Of a stretch of DNA of 64,000 nucleotides, positions 1 to 13,119 are shown piece after piece. Positions within the stretch are counted from its first letter, which is position 1. Every line of letters starts with the position of its first letter. The stretch is taken from NCBI GenBank assembly GCA_949316495.1, contig OX439000.1:66947070-67011069 (forward strand), read 5' to 3'. The DNA comes from Amphiduros pacificus. Its lineage: Eukaryota > Annelida > Polychaeta > Phyllodocida > Hesionidae. The position numbers and the translations under genes are program-made. The notes below the pieces were generated by a model. The model was not told the origin of the DNA, did not search any database, and was given only the letters and a program-made list of their open reading frames with translations.

Positions 1-868
1 TGAAGGAATCTAAATCTTCAACTCTCTATCTAGCTCTGTATAAAATAGTGTTGGTATATAAAAGATATGAAGTGCATTTAATTCACTTCAAATGGTTGTG
101 ATGTGGCATGTACACAAATTTTGAATTCAAGGTCAATATGTCAAGGTCAAAGGTCACCTGACTAAAATTGTATGACGAGGCACAGCTTTAACATAAGATA
201 TGTCTGTATACCAAGTTTTAATTTCTTCTTATAAGTAGTTGCTGAGATATACTCCTTACAAAATTTGTGACATCAAGGTCACTGCATTAAGGTCAATGGT
301 GACATCACTAAGATTTGAAGGAATCTGAATCTTCAACTCTCTATCTACCTCTGTATTAAATATGAAACAAATATTACTGGTAGTTTTGGAGGAGAAGATT
401 TTTAAACATAGTGTTAGTATATACCAGATATGAAATGTTTTTTACTCACTTCTGATGGTTGTGATGTGGCATGTTCACAAATTTTGAATTCAAGGTCAAT
501 GTGTCAAGGTCAAAGGTCACATGACTAAAATTGTATGACAAGGCACAACTTTAACATATGACATTTCTGCATACCAAGTTTTAATATCCTGTAATAAGTG
601 GTTGCTGAGATATGCTCAGTACAAAATTTGTGACCTCAAGGTCACTGCACTAAGGTCAATGGTGACATCACTAAGATTTGAAGGAATCTGAATCTTCAAC
701 TATATATCTACCTCTATATAAAATATGAAAGATGTAGTACTGGTAGTTTTGGAGAAGAAGATTTTTAAAGAAATGTTGACAGACGGACGGACAGACGGAC
801 AGACAGACGGACAGACATTTTCCCCCTCCTAAAGCTCTGCGAGCTAAAGTCTCAGCAGAGCTAAAAAT
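1..868 (+). repeat. AGGTCA-rich interspersed repeat, two and a half tandem units
   Basis: Units start at about 1, 316 and 679, each opening with tgaaggaatct and carrying a core of several AGGTCA half-sites, including AGGTCAAAGGTCA (a perfect DR1). The last unit runs into a (GACA/GACG) tract at 778-817 and an aagctctgcgagct end. The same family recurs at 3427-3853 and, as a fragment, at 21195-21345. Confidence 0.85.
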
Positions 869-1237
869 GGCTGTCCACTGATTGGTAAAAGAATATAAAC
901 AAATTTGTTTTGTACCGGCAGTTGTACTGATTGGTCAGTTTATGTGTCAGACACCTGATTATAGTTTATTGATATTGTTTAATTCAGATTTGATGATATT
1001 TTTGTGGGCAAAGCAAGTATTTCAAACTTGGGGAATTGCAATTTAGAATGGTATCAAATATAGGGTAATGACTGCAGAGGTAGTTATTGAATACAACCTA
1101 TTTAATGTAAAGGATTAATTTTCCAGAAGTGTATTTCAACAGAACATTCACAACCAAAGTTACATTTGTGCTTATCATCACCTTCACCTTGACCCAAGGT
1201 CACAAAACGTGCAACCCCCCAAAAAAATCCCACGCCT

Positions 1238-1345
1238 CCATATTATCATGTTATCGTACCTTGCCCTTTTGTCTAATCGTGGCAGCAGATGTGGTGGAAA
1301 CAGAAAAAGAACATAAGTCGGCTTGTCCCGACTTAAATAGTGCTG
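1238..1345 (+). repeat. Interspersed repeat copy with 8-bp stem hairpin
   Basis: It shares attatcatgttat, gcccttttgtctaa and gaacataag blocks with 18854-18985. At 1314-1335 a perfect 8-bp stem (TAAGTCGG/CCGACTTA) closes a 6-nt loop. Confidence 0.6.
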
Positions 1346-2807
1346 ACAAGCATAGATGAGGCCTTGCAGGCCATGACATTGACCCAAAGTCACCAGAAAG
1401 TAACTAAAAAACTATAAACCTTTATGTCTGGTGATAATATATGCTATTTGGAATGTTTTATAAAATATGCATTTCTTTCTATCGCATTTCTTTCTATCAC
1501 CATGATGATGAAGTATTAAAACTAGTCTTGATTTTATGACTGAAAACCCTCTGATTTACTAACAGTGATGTTACAACTCATCATCACAATTTGATGTTAA
1601 AACTAATCACCACAATTAAACCTGAACCACATTTAACTGTAATGCTTGATTAGCCTAGATTTTTTGTTGCTGATGTGCATGCAATTCCCCAGTTAAAAAA
1701 AGTAGAATTTTTCTGAAGCTGGCATCATGAGATGTGATTTAACGTTTAACACAAATCCCTCTAGACAATCAATTCACTTAGGCACAAAATATTCATTTCC
1801 ATTTAAGTTCTCATGAAGACAAAAGAAAGTGCCTATCACCAGGCCTTGATAAAAAGAGGAAAATCTTTTTTGCCCAGTTGGGCCAACACATCTTGAGAAG
1901 TGGTAGCCCGAAGTCTCAAAGGATAATAGGATACTTGATACAATAAATAGCATTGTATATATGCATTGAATAGTAACTAGTGGGGGTTACTTGTCCTAAT
2001 CGAAATTTACAAGTCCATTGATCGTGATATGAGACAAATATCAATCAAGGATTAGAACAAAATCAAGATTTTTTGGGCCACTAAAAGACCAAAGATATGA
2101 TTGCCTAATTGGGCCACTATAATAGAGCATTCACCGACCCAAACAGGTGATCTGGTGGCCCTGGGCCACTAGGCCAGTGTGTATGTCAAGGCCTGATCAT
2201 AGGGAAGGCAGAGCCCCAACACATCTTGTTGTAAGAGGAAACCTACCGGTAAGAATGGTAATTGTATCATTGAGTCAGATTATATTAAATCTTTTTTTCC
2301 CAATGCTATAAATGAAAACAAATGCCTTGTCCTGTAATATGAAAGCATTGCATTCATTGCATTGAAAAACTTTACAAAGTGATATTGATATGTAAAACCT
2401 TGACATATTCAGCATTTACAGTTTCAGGATTCTGTTGCTTTCCAATAATGTTTAAAACATAGAGTGGCACAAAACTGAAGTCAGCACAGTATTTACACAC
2501 AAAGATATAAAAATGAAGAAAATATATAGACTTGATTATCATGTAAACATTTTATATATTAGATTCTGAAGAGGTTGATGATTATTTTAGTAGCTTGATG
2601 ACTCAACAGAGCGATTGCCAATTGATTACCATGATGTCATCAGTTGAACTGACTGCATGTTGGTTAGATGCATAACTATTACTTTATTTTAGCTTTTCTA
2701 AGAGGTATCTTTTGTCAGCGTCAAGGCATATGGAGTGGATGTGAGTCATGTGTATGTTTCTTGAAATGTGTATATTGATTCAGATTATTTTGATAGTTTG
2801 TGTCCAA

Positions 2808-2915
2808 AATAAATGTTGCAAAATGATAACATAACATCAGAATCAGAGATGCAACAACCCTCAGCCCTCGTAACTTACTGTACAGCATTCGCTCAACACC
2901 TTTGTAAGCAGCATT
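2808..2915 (-). repeat. Interspersed repeat with coding-like minus frame, copy 1
   Basis: It is homologous to 63775-63870. Both translate on the minus strand with a shared VERML..L.GLRV.ASL pattern, so this may be a decayed coding piece of a mobile element. I do not recognise the family. Confidence 0.5.
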
Positions 2916-3256
2916 ATTGTATCTTAGTGGATAAATGGCTGGTGATTTGTAAATTATTAATTTAATGTTTCCTATATTCACCACAAGCTTGAAATTACCA
3001 CATAACTATCTGTTGTCATAATTTTGGAAATTCACTAATGTGACCATGAAAATCTCATGTGACCATGAAAATATCACCAAATGTCAAAATGGGTCACTGT
3101 GACCTATTTTCATTGATTACTCTTCTTAGCCAACCCCAGTTCAATGACATATTGCAAGTTACATTGATAATGCTATACTCTTAGTCAAGAGAGCATAATC
3201 AATAAAATTAACAATAAACATGACAATTGAGAGAGTCTACAAGATATTCTAACCCT

Positions 3257-3325
3257 GATCTAAAGTTCAAACATAACCCTCTGGGTTGATAGCTCTGCTG
3301 ACGTAAATGAAAACACATAAACTGT
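3257..3325 (+). repeat. Short interspersed repeat (shared with 38303-38368)
   Basis: The two copies share ataaccctctgggttgatag and a following gaaaacacat.aactg block. Family unknown. Confidence 0.55.
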
Positions 3326-3426
3326 AAACGTGCAACTCCTACGAAACAATGGGTGCTTCAGACTTTAATTTCTCTGGTTTCCACCTTACTCTTTGCTGTT
3401 ACAAAATCAAATGTACATGGTGCTCT

Positions 3427-3853
3427 ACATAGTGTTAATATATAACAGATATGAAGTACTTTTTATTCACTTTTAATGGTTGAGATGTTGCATGAACAAA
3501 AAATCATGGTCAATGTACCAAGGTCAAAGGTCACATGAATATAAAAGTATCACAAGGCACAGCTATGACCTACCTAAGTCATCTCTGTAATTTCCTCTTA
3601 TACATGGTCGCTGAGACATTCTCCTTATAAAATTTGTGACCTCAAGGTCAATGCACTAAGGTCAATGATGACATGACTAAGATTTGAAGGAATCTGAATC
3701 TTCACCTCTATATCTACCTCCATATAAAATAAGAAACATATATTACTGGTAGTTTTGGAGAAGATTTTTAAAGAAAATGTTGACAGACGGACAGACCGAC
3801 AGTTTCCCCACTCCTAAAGATTTGCGACTTCAAGAAGTCAGCAGTGCTAAAAA
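3427..3853 (+). repeat. AGGTCA-rich interspersed repeat, single unit
   Basis: It is collinear with the units at 1-868: atagtgttaatatataacagatatgaag, AGGTCAAAGGTCA, the tgaaggaatctgaatctt block, and a short gacagacggacag end. Confidence 0.85.
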
Positions 3854-5579
3854 GGTCATAAAATAGTCAAATTAAAAACAATCTTTATCACAAAGAAAGC
3901 ATGTGTAAAGTTTGGTGCTATTTAGAGCATTCTTTGGCCAGTTAGAGAGTCTGCAAGGTATTTAAACCCTTATCTAATAGGCAAGATTATAAATGTCATG
4001 GAAAGACCAACATTGATGTTATCTGAGATTTCATCATGAAACATGTATGTGTAAAGTTTAGCATGTGACAAAAATACAATCTCTGAGTTTCTATTATGAC
4101 TAACATTTTTATTACTCAGGAATATCTGAAACTGTACAAATTTTAAGAATGATGAAATGGTCATTGAACCTGCAGAAATTATATTTTACTACATTTCTCA
4201 AAAGTAAGGTGATATTATTTGCAGCTCTTAAATGTGGAATGAGTCAGATAACTAAACAATATTAAGTGTCCTCACTTCTATAACAACAGAAACCTTAACC
4301 TGTCCAAGAAATCTAAGCACTGTAACTATAGAAACAGTAAATGACAGTTGTGTCACTGTATATAAAATTGCTAAAATACACCTCTCCTGAATATGGACCA
4401 ACTGATATTAAGGCTCTCATGAAAACACCCACAGATAACAACATATACAAAGGTAAATCTGACATTTAGATGTTAGAGGACAAGGAAATAAAGTTATGAT
4501 TTTCAGACATTAGTTTTTTACAGAAGAGATTTTGCATATCTGCTTGTAGGAAACCGTCACTTAATTTTCAGTTGTCAATAATGAGCATGTATATGTCATG
4601 ATAAAGGCAAGGTCATTGGGTGCAATTTCCATAACAAGTCAAATATATGATCTTTTGCAAACCCCAAAAATCATATATTTTACTAGTAACAAATGACTTG
4701 AAAACTATTCTTGTGGATGTGCCCATTTTTTTAGTCTTATAAGTAAGTTTTGCAAATAAGAGACATGTGCAAAACATTGTTTAAATTTTGAGATGAGATA
4801 ATTGATGTTTTTAGGCAATATTGGTATGCCTCTTTGGTTTTCATGTTTTTATACTTCTATAATTTAAGTTAGTATTTACAGAAAGTGCTACCGGTAAGTG
4901 AAAATATGACAATACTTTTAATGTAAATGATTTCTGGGATTATAGAGCTTTTTGTTTTTCCCGTCTTCACTCACACACCTTTATCCAGGCTTCAGCTTGG
5001 TTTTCCATCATATGTAGGTCCCTGTGTAAATCTCAAATGTTGGGATGTGTGATCAATAGCAATGTTTATTTTGTAAGTGCCACCAAAGTGCCATCTTTGC
5101 TGTGTGATTTAAATCGCTGAAAGTAATACTAAATACAGGTATAGAGTGCATGAAATACAGGGAACGTGTCAGTAATATTTAATTTTATGTGAAAAGATTA
5201 AAATGGTGCTTAAAAAATATTAAGATTTTCACACCCTTATCAGCTTGCCCTACCGAGCAAGAAGTTCTGCCAACACACTGACCACACTGGTACTAGATAC
5301 TAACATATCTCCACCTCCAGTAGGACATTATCAAGGTATCAAACTAGATTAAAACAGCAAAATAAAGTTGTACCATTCTAAAAACAATGCAGAAAACATA
5401 CAATAAAATATGGGAAAGACAATGAAGATAAAACAAAATATGAAGTTCAGATTTTCTTTTTGGAGACGGCAGAAAGAAGTGGAATCTTGAAATGGTGAGC
5501 TGTGATTTTTGGCTGGTACTATTACTATTTCACTGTTTAAAAACGTACATTATCAAAAGAAATACTTCACATATCTAAG
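3854..5579. other. No gene seen
   Basis: This is AT-rich sequence without a supported ORF. A short piece at about 3940-3985 resembles 3230-3290 (gagagtct.caag, then taaccct.atctaa), suggesting an old duplication. Confidence 0.5.
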
Positions 5580-5850
5580 GACTCTATAGAATTCATGGTA
5601 GATCTAAAATAAGTGGTCAAGTTCAGACAGTATAAAAAGTGGTAACATTGTCATATAAAAGAATGTTTGTGCTTTGTTGAAATTGTGAAATGGTGTTTTT
5701 AATACCCTTTCAGTGAAGCAGAGTCTTTTAACCAGTGTGAAAGTAGCATTTCCGGCAGTGGGAGTCGAACCCACCACCTCAAGTCCTCCACTTATTAAAC
5801 CATCAAAGGCATACATCCTATGCTCTACCTACTGTGCTAGTGGGGCCAGT
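5580..5850 (-). repeat. tRNA-derived SINE, family 2
   Basis: Read on the minus strand from about 5850, the head has box A-like TAGCACAGTAGGTAGAGCA and box B GGTTCGACTCCC, followed by a body (ctactttcacactggttaaa) shared with 62210-62390. The spacing between boxes is too long and the acceptor ends do not pair, so it is not a working tRNA. Confidence 0.7.
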
Positions 5851-7151
5851 TTGTGCGTGGTGATATTGGCATTGTATTTATTTGCCTGTGAATCATGATC
5901 TCTATTAAATGAACAAATGATGTTGCTGTCATGCACAATGTAGGAATATTGTATAATAGAGGAACCATTCCCACATTGCACAGGGCAAATATCGAAGTAG
6001 AGGGAAAAGATTTGAGCTGTACCATGTTAATCATCATGATTTATCTATCCTCATTCATCCTCCACAATCAAGAAGCCTGTGTTATCAAAACTATGAATTT
6101 AATTAAAAATAATGTTCATAACATTGGCTGATTAGGAAATTATCTTGTAGAGTTAATAATATGATATTGCATTATCCAGATCATAACTGAAGATAAACAT
6201 TGTAATCTTAATGGCTGCGTCAAGACATCTCAGTGAATTATAGAACTAAAAATCTCTGAAAGGAGTTTTGGCACCAAGTAGGAATTCCTATTTTGCAGAG
6301 TTGTGCAATTCCTACTGGATTGCAATTCCCACAAGGTGCGAGGCAGCACTATTACTTCAGGTATTAATTATTATTTTTCTTCTTCAAGTATTATTTTATT
6401 ATGCTGTTCCTTTAAACAATAAACATCTGCCATTACAATGCAAGGTGATCTTACTCTATCAGATCAACATTGAAGGATCCAGTATTTGTGGAGTAAGATA
6501 AAGGAATAAGAATGAGACAGCAATAATACGATGACCGTCTCAGTTCCTCTGTATTTTGTGTAATATTCTATTCCTGACTTCTATTACCTGAAGTTCACAG
6601 AGATCTCTAGAAGACCATACTAAAAGTCTTAAGAAATCTGACAAATGCCAATTTGCATTAATCCAATATGGCAGATTAATATCAATAATTTTCCATGGTT
6701 TTACTTTCAAGAGGCAAATTCTTTAATTTTTTTTAAATTCTAAATAAGAGTCTTTGAACATAAAATATTTGATTGGAATACATCATAGGTTGGCAAGATC
6801 AATAATTCTTTGGCAATTACTAAATACGCACACCATATATCCATATTTTTAACAGATTTTATAACCAAAGTATACAATGTGGGTTTTTTAACCAAGAAGG
6901 TAGACAAAGGGTATAGCATATCCAGCTTTTAATACTAGGCCTGTTCTCTCCAATACATTACTCAGCCACAGGCCTAGCGCTAACGATACCAAATGTTCTA
7001 CAATCTGGGCGCTCATGAATATTAATGAGCTAGAGATCACTGGTTCTAACTTTCCTCTCTTGAAGTACATCATATTTGAGTAACATCATCGTATCATGCA
7101 CAAGGCTGAGAGCCAATGCGGTTCTCTATGAGCATGGCTGGGAAATGAAAA
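5851..7151. other. No gene seen
   Basis: Only short chance frames. A block at about 6305-6340 (tcctactggattgcaattcc) recurs at 7783-7810, marking another small repeat. Confidence 0.5.
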
Positions 7152-7358
7152 GTCCGTTCATGGCATTGAGCTATGTGAAAGGTCTGTTCATGGCATTGAG
7201 CTCTGTGAAAGATCCGTTCATGGTGTTGAGCTCTGTGAAAGATCCGTTCATGGTATTGAGTTCTGTGAAAGGTCCATTCATGGTATTGAGTTTTGTGAAA
7301 GGTCCATTCATGGTATTGAGTTCTGTGAAAGGTCCGTTCATGGTATTGAGCTCTGTTT
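7152..7358. repeat. 30-bp minisatellite, about 7 units
   Basis: Units such as gtccgttcatggtattgagc plus tctgtgaaag are repeated at exact 30-bp spacing with few changes. As 30 is divisible by 3, both strands stay open and read as ten-residue peptide repeats; I do not treat these as genes. Confidence 0.9.
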
Positions 7359-9480
7359 CTCCATGTTTCGTATGACCATGTTTATTTACAAACATGCCAC
7401 CAACATGTGCTTCTTCATTTAGCCCCACCCACCTGACCTAATTGGCCCAGACATAACATGTGACTACAGAGTCCACTCAGGGGGCAGGGCTTAAGGAACA
7501 GGCCTGTTTGAACATATCTCATTGCATAATGGGAGAGGGTGTCATAGTGAGCCAGATGCAAAGGGGAATAGGTATAACAGCAAATCGTAAAAATGTGGGA
7601 TTATCACCAATCTATTTCTGATTTGACAAAAATTTCAACTTGTGGTGTACAGAACATTTTTGTTAGGTAATTTAGTTTGTCATCAGATTATATGTCAATA
7701 GTGATTTCATAAAACCAAAAATTATCTACATAAGACAGTGCCAGAGAAACTGTATATTTGACATTTTTTGCAATAGCGACATCCTACTGGATTGCAATTC
7801 CTCCAAGGAATTTTCTTCAAAAATTAGATTTCAGTTTATTTATATTCTTTAATTTGTAACCAAATCAAACAAGAATTACTATTATGAATAACAGTTGTTG
7901 CAAAGTTGATATGTATTGTGTCAGTCTCTCATTTAATATTATCAGAGATTTTCTTAAGAAATTATAGATATCTACATCTTGAATTGCTGGCCTCAAGGTT
8001 GCATAATGGGCATGTCTCATTTCTTGTCTGCAGTGAGTTTATAGAGGCCACCTATAAACCATTGTGTTGTGCAAGCACGACGCGATATAAGCAATACTGA
8101 TATGTGATTGGCTAGAAAAACTAGGCCTTATTTTAAAAGGTGTAGAGTAACACAAGGGCAAATCCTATTCTTCATAGTTGTGTAGCCTTTTAGTGGTCAG
8201 TTTATCTGAAATCACATCAGTGACATTGGCAGCACCACCACCGAGGTAGATTGGTGCATAAATGTAACATACATTTGATGTGCATTGATATATTTGACCA
8301 TATTGACCATGGTAAGCAATGGAAGAGTAATAATATGATATTGTAAGGAGAAAACAAGCCCAGCTGGGTTTCTCTCCTAATTCTATTTTTAATTATTCTA
8401 TGTTTCTATGCAATAAACACTTTTGTCATTGTCATTGTCATTGTCAGAGTACCCCACCCTCAAGAGCATAATGGACAAATTAACTGGGTTCTCATTTTGT
8501 CTGATTTTGCATTATCTTTGTGAGGATGTTAATGCTAGGGGAACAGTGTCGTCCAAAATTCTTTTATCCAACCAAAATAATCATGTCCCCTGCATTTGAA
8601 TCCCAACAAATTGTAAGATAATTGCTTTGTATTAAAATAACTACAAAATCGTTTGCAGTTATTAATGTGTAAAAGGCTGAGGAAGGAATCTTACTTTGGT
8701 GTGGTTTTTAATTTGCTCTTTACATTTTTATCAATTTTGATAATTTTAGATTTGAAGTTGAAGTAGAAAAAGGAAAAAGCCGGGTATTATCGGGTATTTT
8801 GCATTTATAAAAAGGACAGAGATAACTTCGTAAACATATTTGACAATAATTGCATTGCCAATCTGTATAACTAAGGCATTAATCTATAGCTAGAATGATG
8901 CTTTTTAGTTTAAATAGACAGAATTTTAAAAAATGCATCATAACTCAAGTAATTTGTGATTTTTGAATAAAATAATTCAAATATATGTAAATTTTTGACA
9001 CCATTTGTAAATTTTTGACAAAAAATAGACCATTAACCAAAATTCCCTCTATTTAAACTAAATAAAACATTAATTGGAGCAAATTTGAAGTTAACTTTTG
9101 ATAATTAAACTTGCATATGTTCTCAATTTTGTCATAAAAATCATGGGTAATTTTGAGAAATATGACATTTTGTTTTCTTCTAATTTTGTATCACTGAGCA
9201 GTGATGAGGTCTAATACAGCAGTTAATGGATAAAGGATTAGTCATAAAAGATCAACACATGATGTTTTCATGTGTATTAATAATCATTGATCCCCTCTGA
9301 ACCAATATATGGTATATATTTAGTTGGTTTTGGTTGGGTTCTAATGGTGCACTCTTTCATGTAGTTGAAGGATCAATGATGTCATAATGGTGTTGTGGGT
9401 ATATATCAATTAGATAGTGACGTCGTGCATTTTTGGTATCTTAGCAACAGTCAACAACACATTTCATACAGTTATTGTGA
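7359..9480. other. No gene seen; one retroposon-like 3' tail
   Basis: At 8345-8446 a short hairpin (ggagaaaacaagcccagctg paired with gggtttctctcc), an AATAAA (8412-8417) and a (TTGTCA) tail look like the 3' end of a decayed retroposon. The remainder is plain AT-rich sequence, with a block at about 9434-9458 shared with 33901-33925. Confidence 0.45.
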
Positions 9481-9575
9481 CAGATATAGTGCTGCCTCAC
9501 TAAATTGTCATGTCCCAGGTTCTTGACATTACAACCAACCTAATCACTAGTTTACAGGGTTGACCCCTACCAGAC
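9481..9575 (-). repeat. tRNA-derived SINE family 1, internal fragment
   Basis: It is collinear with the middle of the full copy at 23810-24133 (cagatatagtgctgcctcac, aattgtcatgtc.caggt, cttgacat.acaa), without head or tail. Confidence 0.65.
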
Positions 9576-11227
9576 TTAGCCTGTTTAGATTTTATTGATT
9601 GACAGGAGTAACCATTTTTGTCTGTATCTGCACACTATATTAATAAAATTTGTAACCATGGGATTAGTTCACACTTGGCCTTAACATCATAAGAATTAAC
9701 ACCATTAAGGGTAACTGGCTTAAGCTGAGTGTGATGAGATATTTTGAACATTATCCTGGAACGAGACAAAATAAGGTAAAGTGTGGAATTGGAACTCATT
9801 CACACGGTACAAATCTGAAGAAAAATGCCGAGTAGTTTGAAATTTGCACCTTGCAAAAAAACTCAATGTCCACCTTTTTATATCAACAGGTAGGATGTGA
9901 AACATGAAATGGTGTTTTATGATATTTGTCAGCAAAAGCAACACAAGCAGTATCGGGTGAGCTTTCATCTAACCAAAGTAAGTCACATATTTCCATTGTT
10001 GAAATCTTTAAGGATAATTCATTAACTTGATATTTTCATTTTATAAGCTGTTATGCGATAATAAAATCAAAGATTTTGTGTCCAAGTTTTTTTTATAATA
10101 TGTTGTAATAATAATCTAAGACAATCCATTTATCATGTCAAAATTCCTAACGCATCATTTCATGTTGTCACTATATCGCAAAAATAAAAATGGCCAAATT
10201 GGAAAGAGAAATTCAAAATGCCCTTATCCAGACAAACAAAACAAATGGGACTATTCAGAAAGAGAGTGCAAATGGTGCAACCTTCAGAATATACATAACC
10301 TAAAGAGCATTGTAAACCAGATGTCAAATTCACTTACACTTCAAATGAATATAATTACAATATCTCCCTTGAATGCAGATTTATATGAATGGAATGTTCT
10401 AGAATTGCATAGAATCTTCACATTCCTTTACAAATTCATCATGCTGTTATATCAAATAACATTTTTCATAAGTTTAGAATAATAAATTTGAAAAAGTCCA
10501 TGACTTAGAAATGAACCACTCAAAAAGGGTTCAATTTCCGAAAAAAAAGTAGATTCTTACTAAAAAATTGACAACCTTAAAACACAGGCTTTTTATACAC
10601 TGCTGAAACTCCTAAGAGACTGTCACTTTTAAGTGTAAATGACTCCCCAACACAGCATATTTCTGAATGTGAACTTTTTTCAAACATTTGTGAAAAAAAT
10701 GAAAGTATTTGCTGAAGAGACAACTCAATTACTCCTCACCAGGTGGCAGAAGCAGCAAGTTCAACAATTGAGTCCATGTGCTGACTTGCACAAGATGCAG
10801 CTTGCAATATGTTGGAGAAGCTAAAATTAGATCTTATAAAGGCCCTATGATCACCTGTACAGGATTGAACATGGCTGATCCAAGCAAAATCCCACCCTGG
10901 TTTGCCTTAAAGAAATACCCATGGGGGAAACATGTTGGTGTTCCCCCCACCCCCTCCCCCCAATAAAATTAAAATGATCTGAAAATCTAAATTATTGAAT
11001 CTGAGAGCAATTTATTATTCCTCTCAGACTAAATTCATCAGCAAACTCGCACATTTGAATTTAGCACGAGAGTACTGATTTATAACATTGTTACATTAAA
11101 GTGGCCACACATTTAGGCATAATATGTAGGAGTTTGCAATTATGAGTAGATCTCTGGCATCACCAGCAGCTTGTGACAGGTGAAAGTGGGCAGCATAAAC
11201 TCTGTAAACCTAATGAGGGTCCAAATA
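9576..11227. other. No host gene seen
   Basis: Long AT-rich frames here have no recognisable domain. The only notable piece is the possible retroelement fragment at 10737-10850. Confidence 0.5.
10737..10850 (+). mobile_element. Possible Penelope-like retroelement fragment (GIY-YIG endonuclease linker)
   Basis: A frame reads LTCTRCSLQYVGEAK, which resembles the CxxC...YVGE segment at the start of the GIY-YIG endonuclease in Penelope-like elements. It is an isolated, broken fragment; the call rests on one motif. Confidence 0.35.
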
Positions 11228-12062
11228 CAGTAGAGTCCAAAGTGAACACTATATTATACCTCACCCCATTCTGTCAAAGAACATGTCATTGAGAGCACCA
11301 ATCAATGTCTTTATTAAAATATATGCTTGCATACAACAAGATGTCTGGTAGTTCAGCATTAAGTGACATCTGCTTTTTCAAGTCTGACCACAATGTTCAT
11401 GATAATCAGCTGTGATGAGAGAAGTGTGCCAAGACCAGGCTAATGGGTATGCTGGTGGGAAGGGGGGGCACAATAGTGGAATGCTTACCCCATTCCAATA
11501 TTGCTCAGATGTTTTAAACATAGGCCAATGGTGGGACAGCTATGCTGATCATATCATTGCTTTATCATGTTTGTGAACATTTCCTTGAAATACCTGCAAA
11601 ATAATTTCAGCCAATAAAATTGCACAAAACATATTGAATTTGTTATCTCTTTTATTGGCTGATAGTTGCTATTTTATTCAAAATGCCAGTCTCCTTTACA
11701 ACTCAGTGATAGCCATATTTTTTTCTCCAAAACCCACAAAAAATGGAAAGAAATTCTGAAACTTATGGAATATGGAGAGAATTAGTTCCATGAAAACACA
11801 TCTTGCCTTATAATAGCTAAGAACTTTGACCAGTTGTTTCAGAGAAGTTGACCAACAGGCAGAATAACCAAAATGTGCATAGCTAAAAATATTGTGATGG
11901 CCATTCAATTCACCCTACATTCAGAGGAAGCTGCTTGTGTGAATCATATGTGATGAAAGGACAGGATCTCTCTTTAAGAGCAAGCATCTTGACAGTTTTA
12001 ATCTTGCGATGTATCACCATAAACCTTGCAATGACTTTCTGCCTACACTTCCGACTCTACTG
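11228..12062. mobile_element. Non-autonomous DNA transposon, 835 bp, 17-bp TIRs
   Basis: The ends CAGTAGAGTCCAAAGTG and its inverted partner CAGTAGAGTCGGAAGTG (reverse strand) match at 15 of 17 positions. Relatives of its interior occur at 15505-15735 (+), 25740-25960 (-) and 54830-55050 (-), sharing blocks such as ttcaaaatggcagcctc and attcaattcaccctaca. There is no clear target duplication and no transposase frame. The CAG start is hAT-like, but the superfamily is not certain. Confidence 0.6.
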
Positions 12063-13053
12063 TGGGTGAGCACTTGTTAATTTCATTTTACTGGCACTAT
12101 TTAACAGATGATGCCTTTGGTGATGTCATAAGATATTTGCATATTTCCATCATGTCATTTTACCTCTCAGAGCCTCTTTGGTGGCTCTTCACCATAAAGA
12201 AGTAATCAATACACGATTAACTAATGGAATTATCAATTTAAAGAATTTTTGGTGAATAATATATTGTTCTGGCCTTCCCAACTCTTCTGATTTCTCTTGA
12301 TATTTCAGGTCATGAATATATTGTGCCATATATCCTGCAACTATCTCAATTTGGTTCAATCTCACTGATATTTCCATTTCATCAGACACTACTTTGTATG
12401 AAACATTACACCACAGGAAGTATTAAGTATATCTTTATTAATACATTGCTTATTCAGACATCTGGAAAAAAAGGTATGGCACAAAAAGAAAAAATCATAC
12501 TTCATGGATCAACTTCTACAGTTCTAAACTCATTAATTAAATAAAAGTACATAAACAGTAAGTTTCATCTATTCTCTATATCTAAGCCTTCAATGAGTTA
12601 AGCCCAGCTATCTCTCACTTGTGTATATCTGTGTGCCAAGTGTGTTGCTATCTCTTATTTGTTCAGCTGTGTCTTACTTGTTTTTTTTGTTTGTTTTTGA
12701 TGTACAAATTAAAAATACTCAGTTATAGTTTTTTCATGCATCAATGTATGAGATTGGGTCCCTTCCGAGCAAACCCTCAAATTAAGATTTCACAGCAGCA
12801 AGAAATACCCCCACAGGTGCACTGAGTGACCCCAAATGAGTCCTCGCAGCACTAGAACCAATGTATCACCCCATATAAGACCATGGCGCCACCTGGCACC
12901 ATTTATCATAACCCTCATTCTGACCTTGAAATTAAAATATCTCATGAGATAATAAATCATAAACACCACTATGACGTCATATAACTCATTACTATGGCTA
13001 TCTCTATGGTATTTTCTGCTTGTTGTTCCACAACAATTTAGAATTTATGGTTC

Positions 13054-13079
13054 GGGGGGGGGGGGGGGGGGGGGGGGGG
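13054..13079 (+). repeat. Poly(G) run of 26
   Basis: This is an uninterrupted G homopolymer in AT-rich sequence. Its true length may be affected by sequencing error. Confidence 0.85.
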
Positions 13080-13119
13080 AATCTTTTTCAAAAATCTGGT
13101 TGGAAAAGTACATCATTGA

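Larger units (their letters stand above)
869..3426. other. Gene-free repeat-rich stretch
   Basis: No supported coding region. Besides the hairpin repeat at 1238-1345, a repeat shared with 63.8 kb lies at 2808-2915 and one shared with 38.3 kb at 3257-3325. Confidence 0.6.

Noticed and set aside
778-817. CRISPR-like short repeats (GACAGACGG)
   Set aside because: This is a simple tetranucleotide tract at the end of an interspersed repeat, with no spacers, in an animal genome.
5745-5850. tRNA gene on the minus strand
   Set aside because: Box A and box B are present, but the spacing is too long, the acceptor arms do not pair, and the body matches another SINE copy.
7076-7428. Frames of 99 and 85 codons with peptide repeats
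   Set aside because: They arise from the 30-bp minisatellite, are open on both strands, and lack any flanking coding sequence.
10135-10482. 115-codon frame as a small gene
   Set aside because: Composition is AT-driven, there is no recognisable domain, and it may simply be a chance opening.
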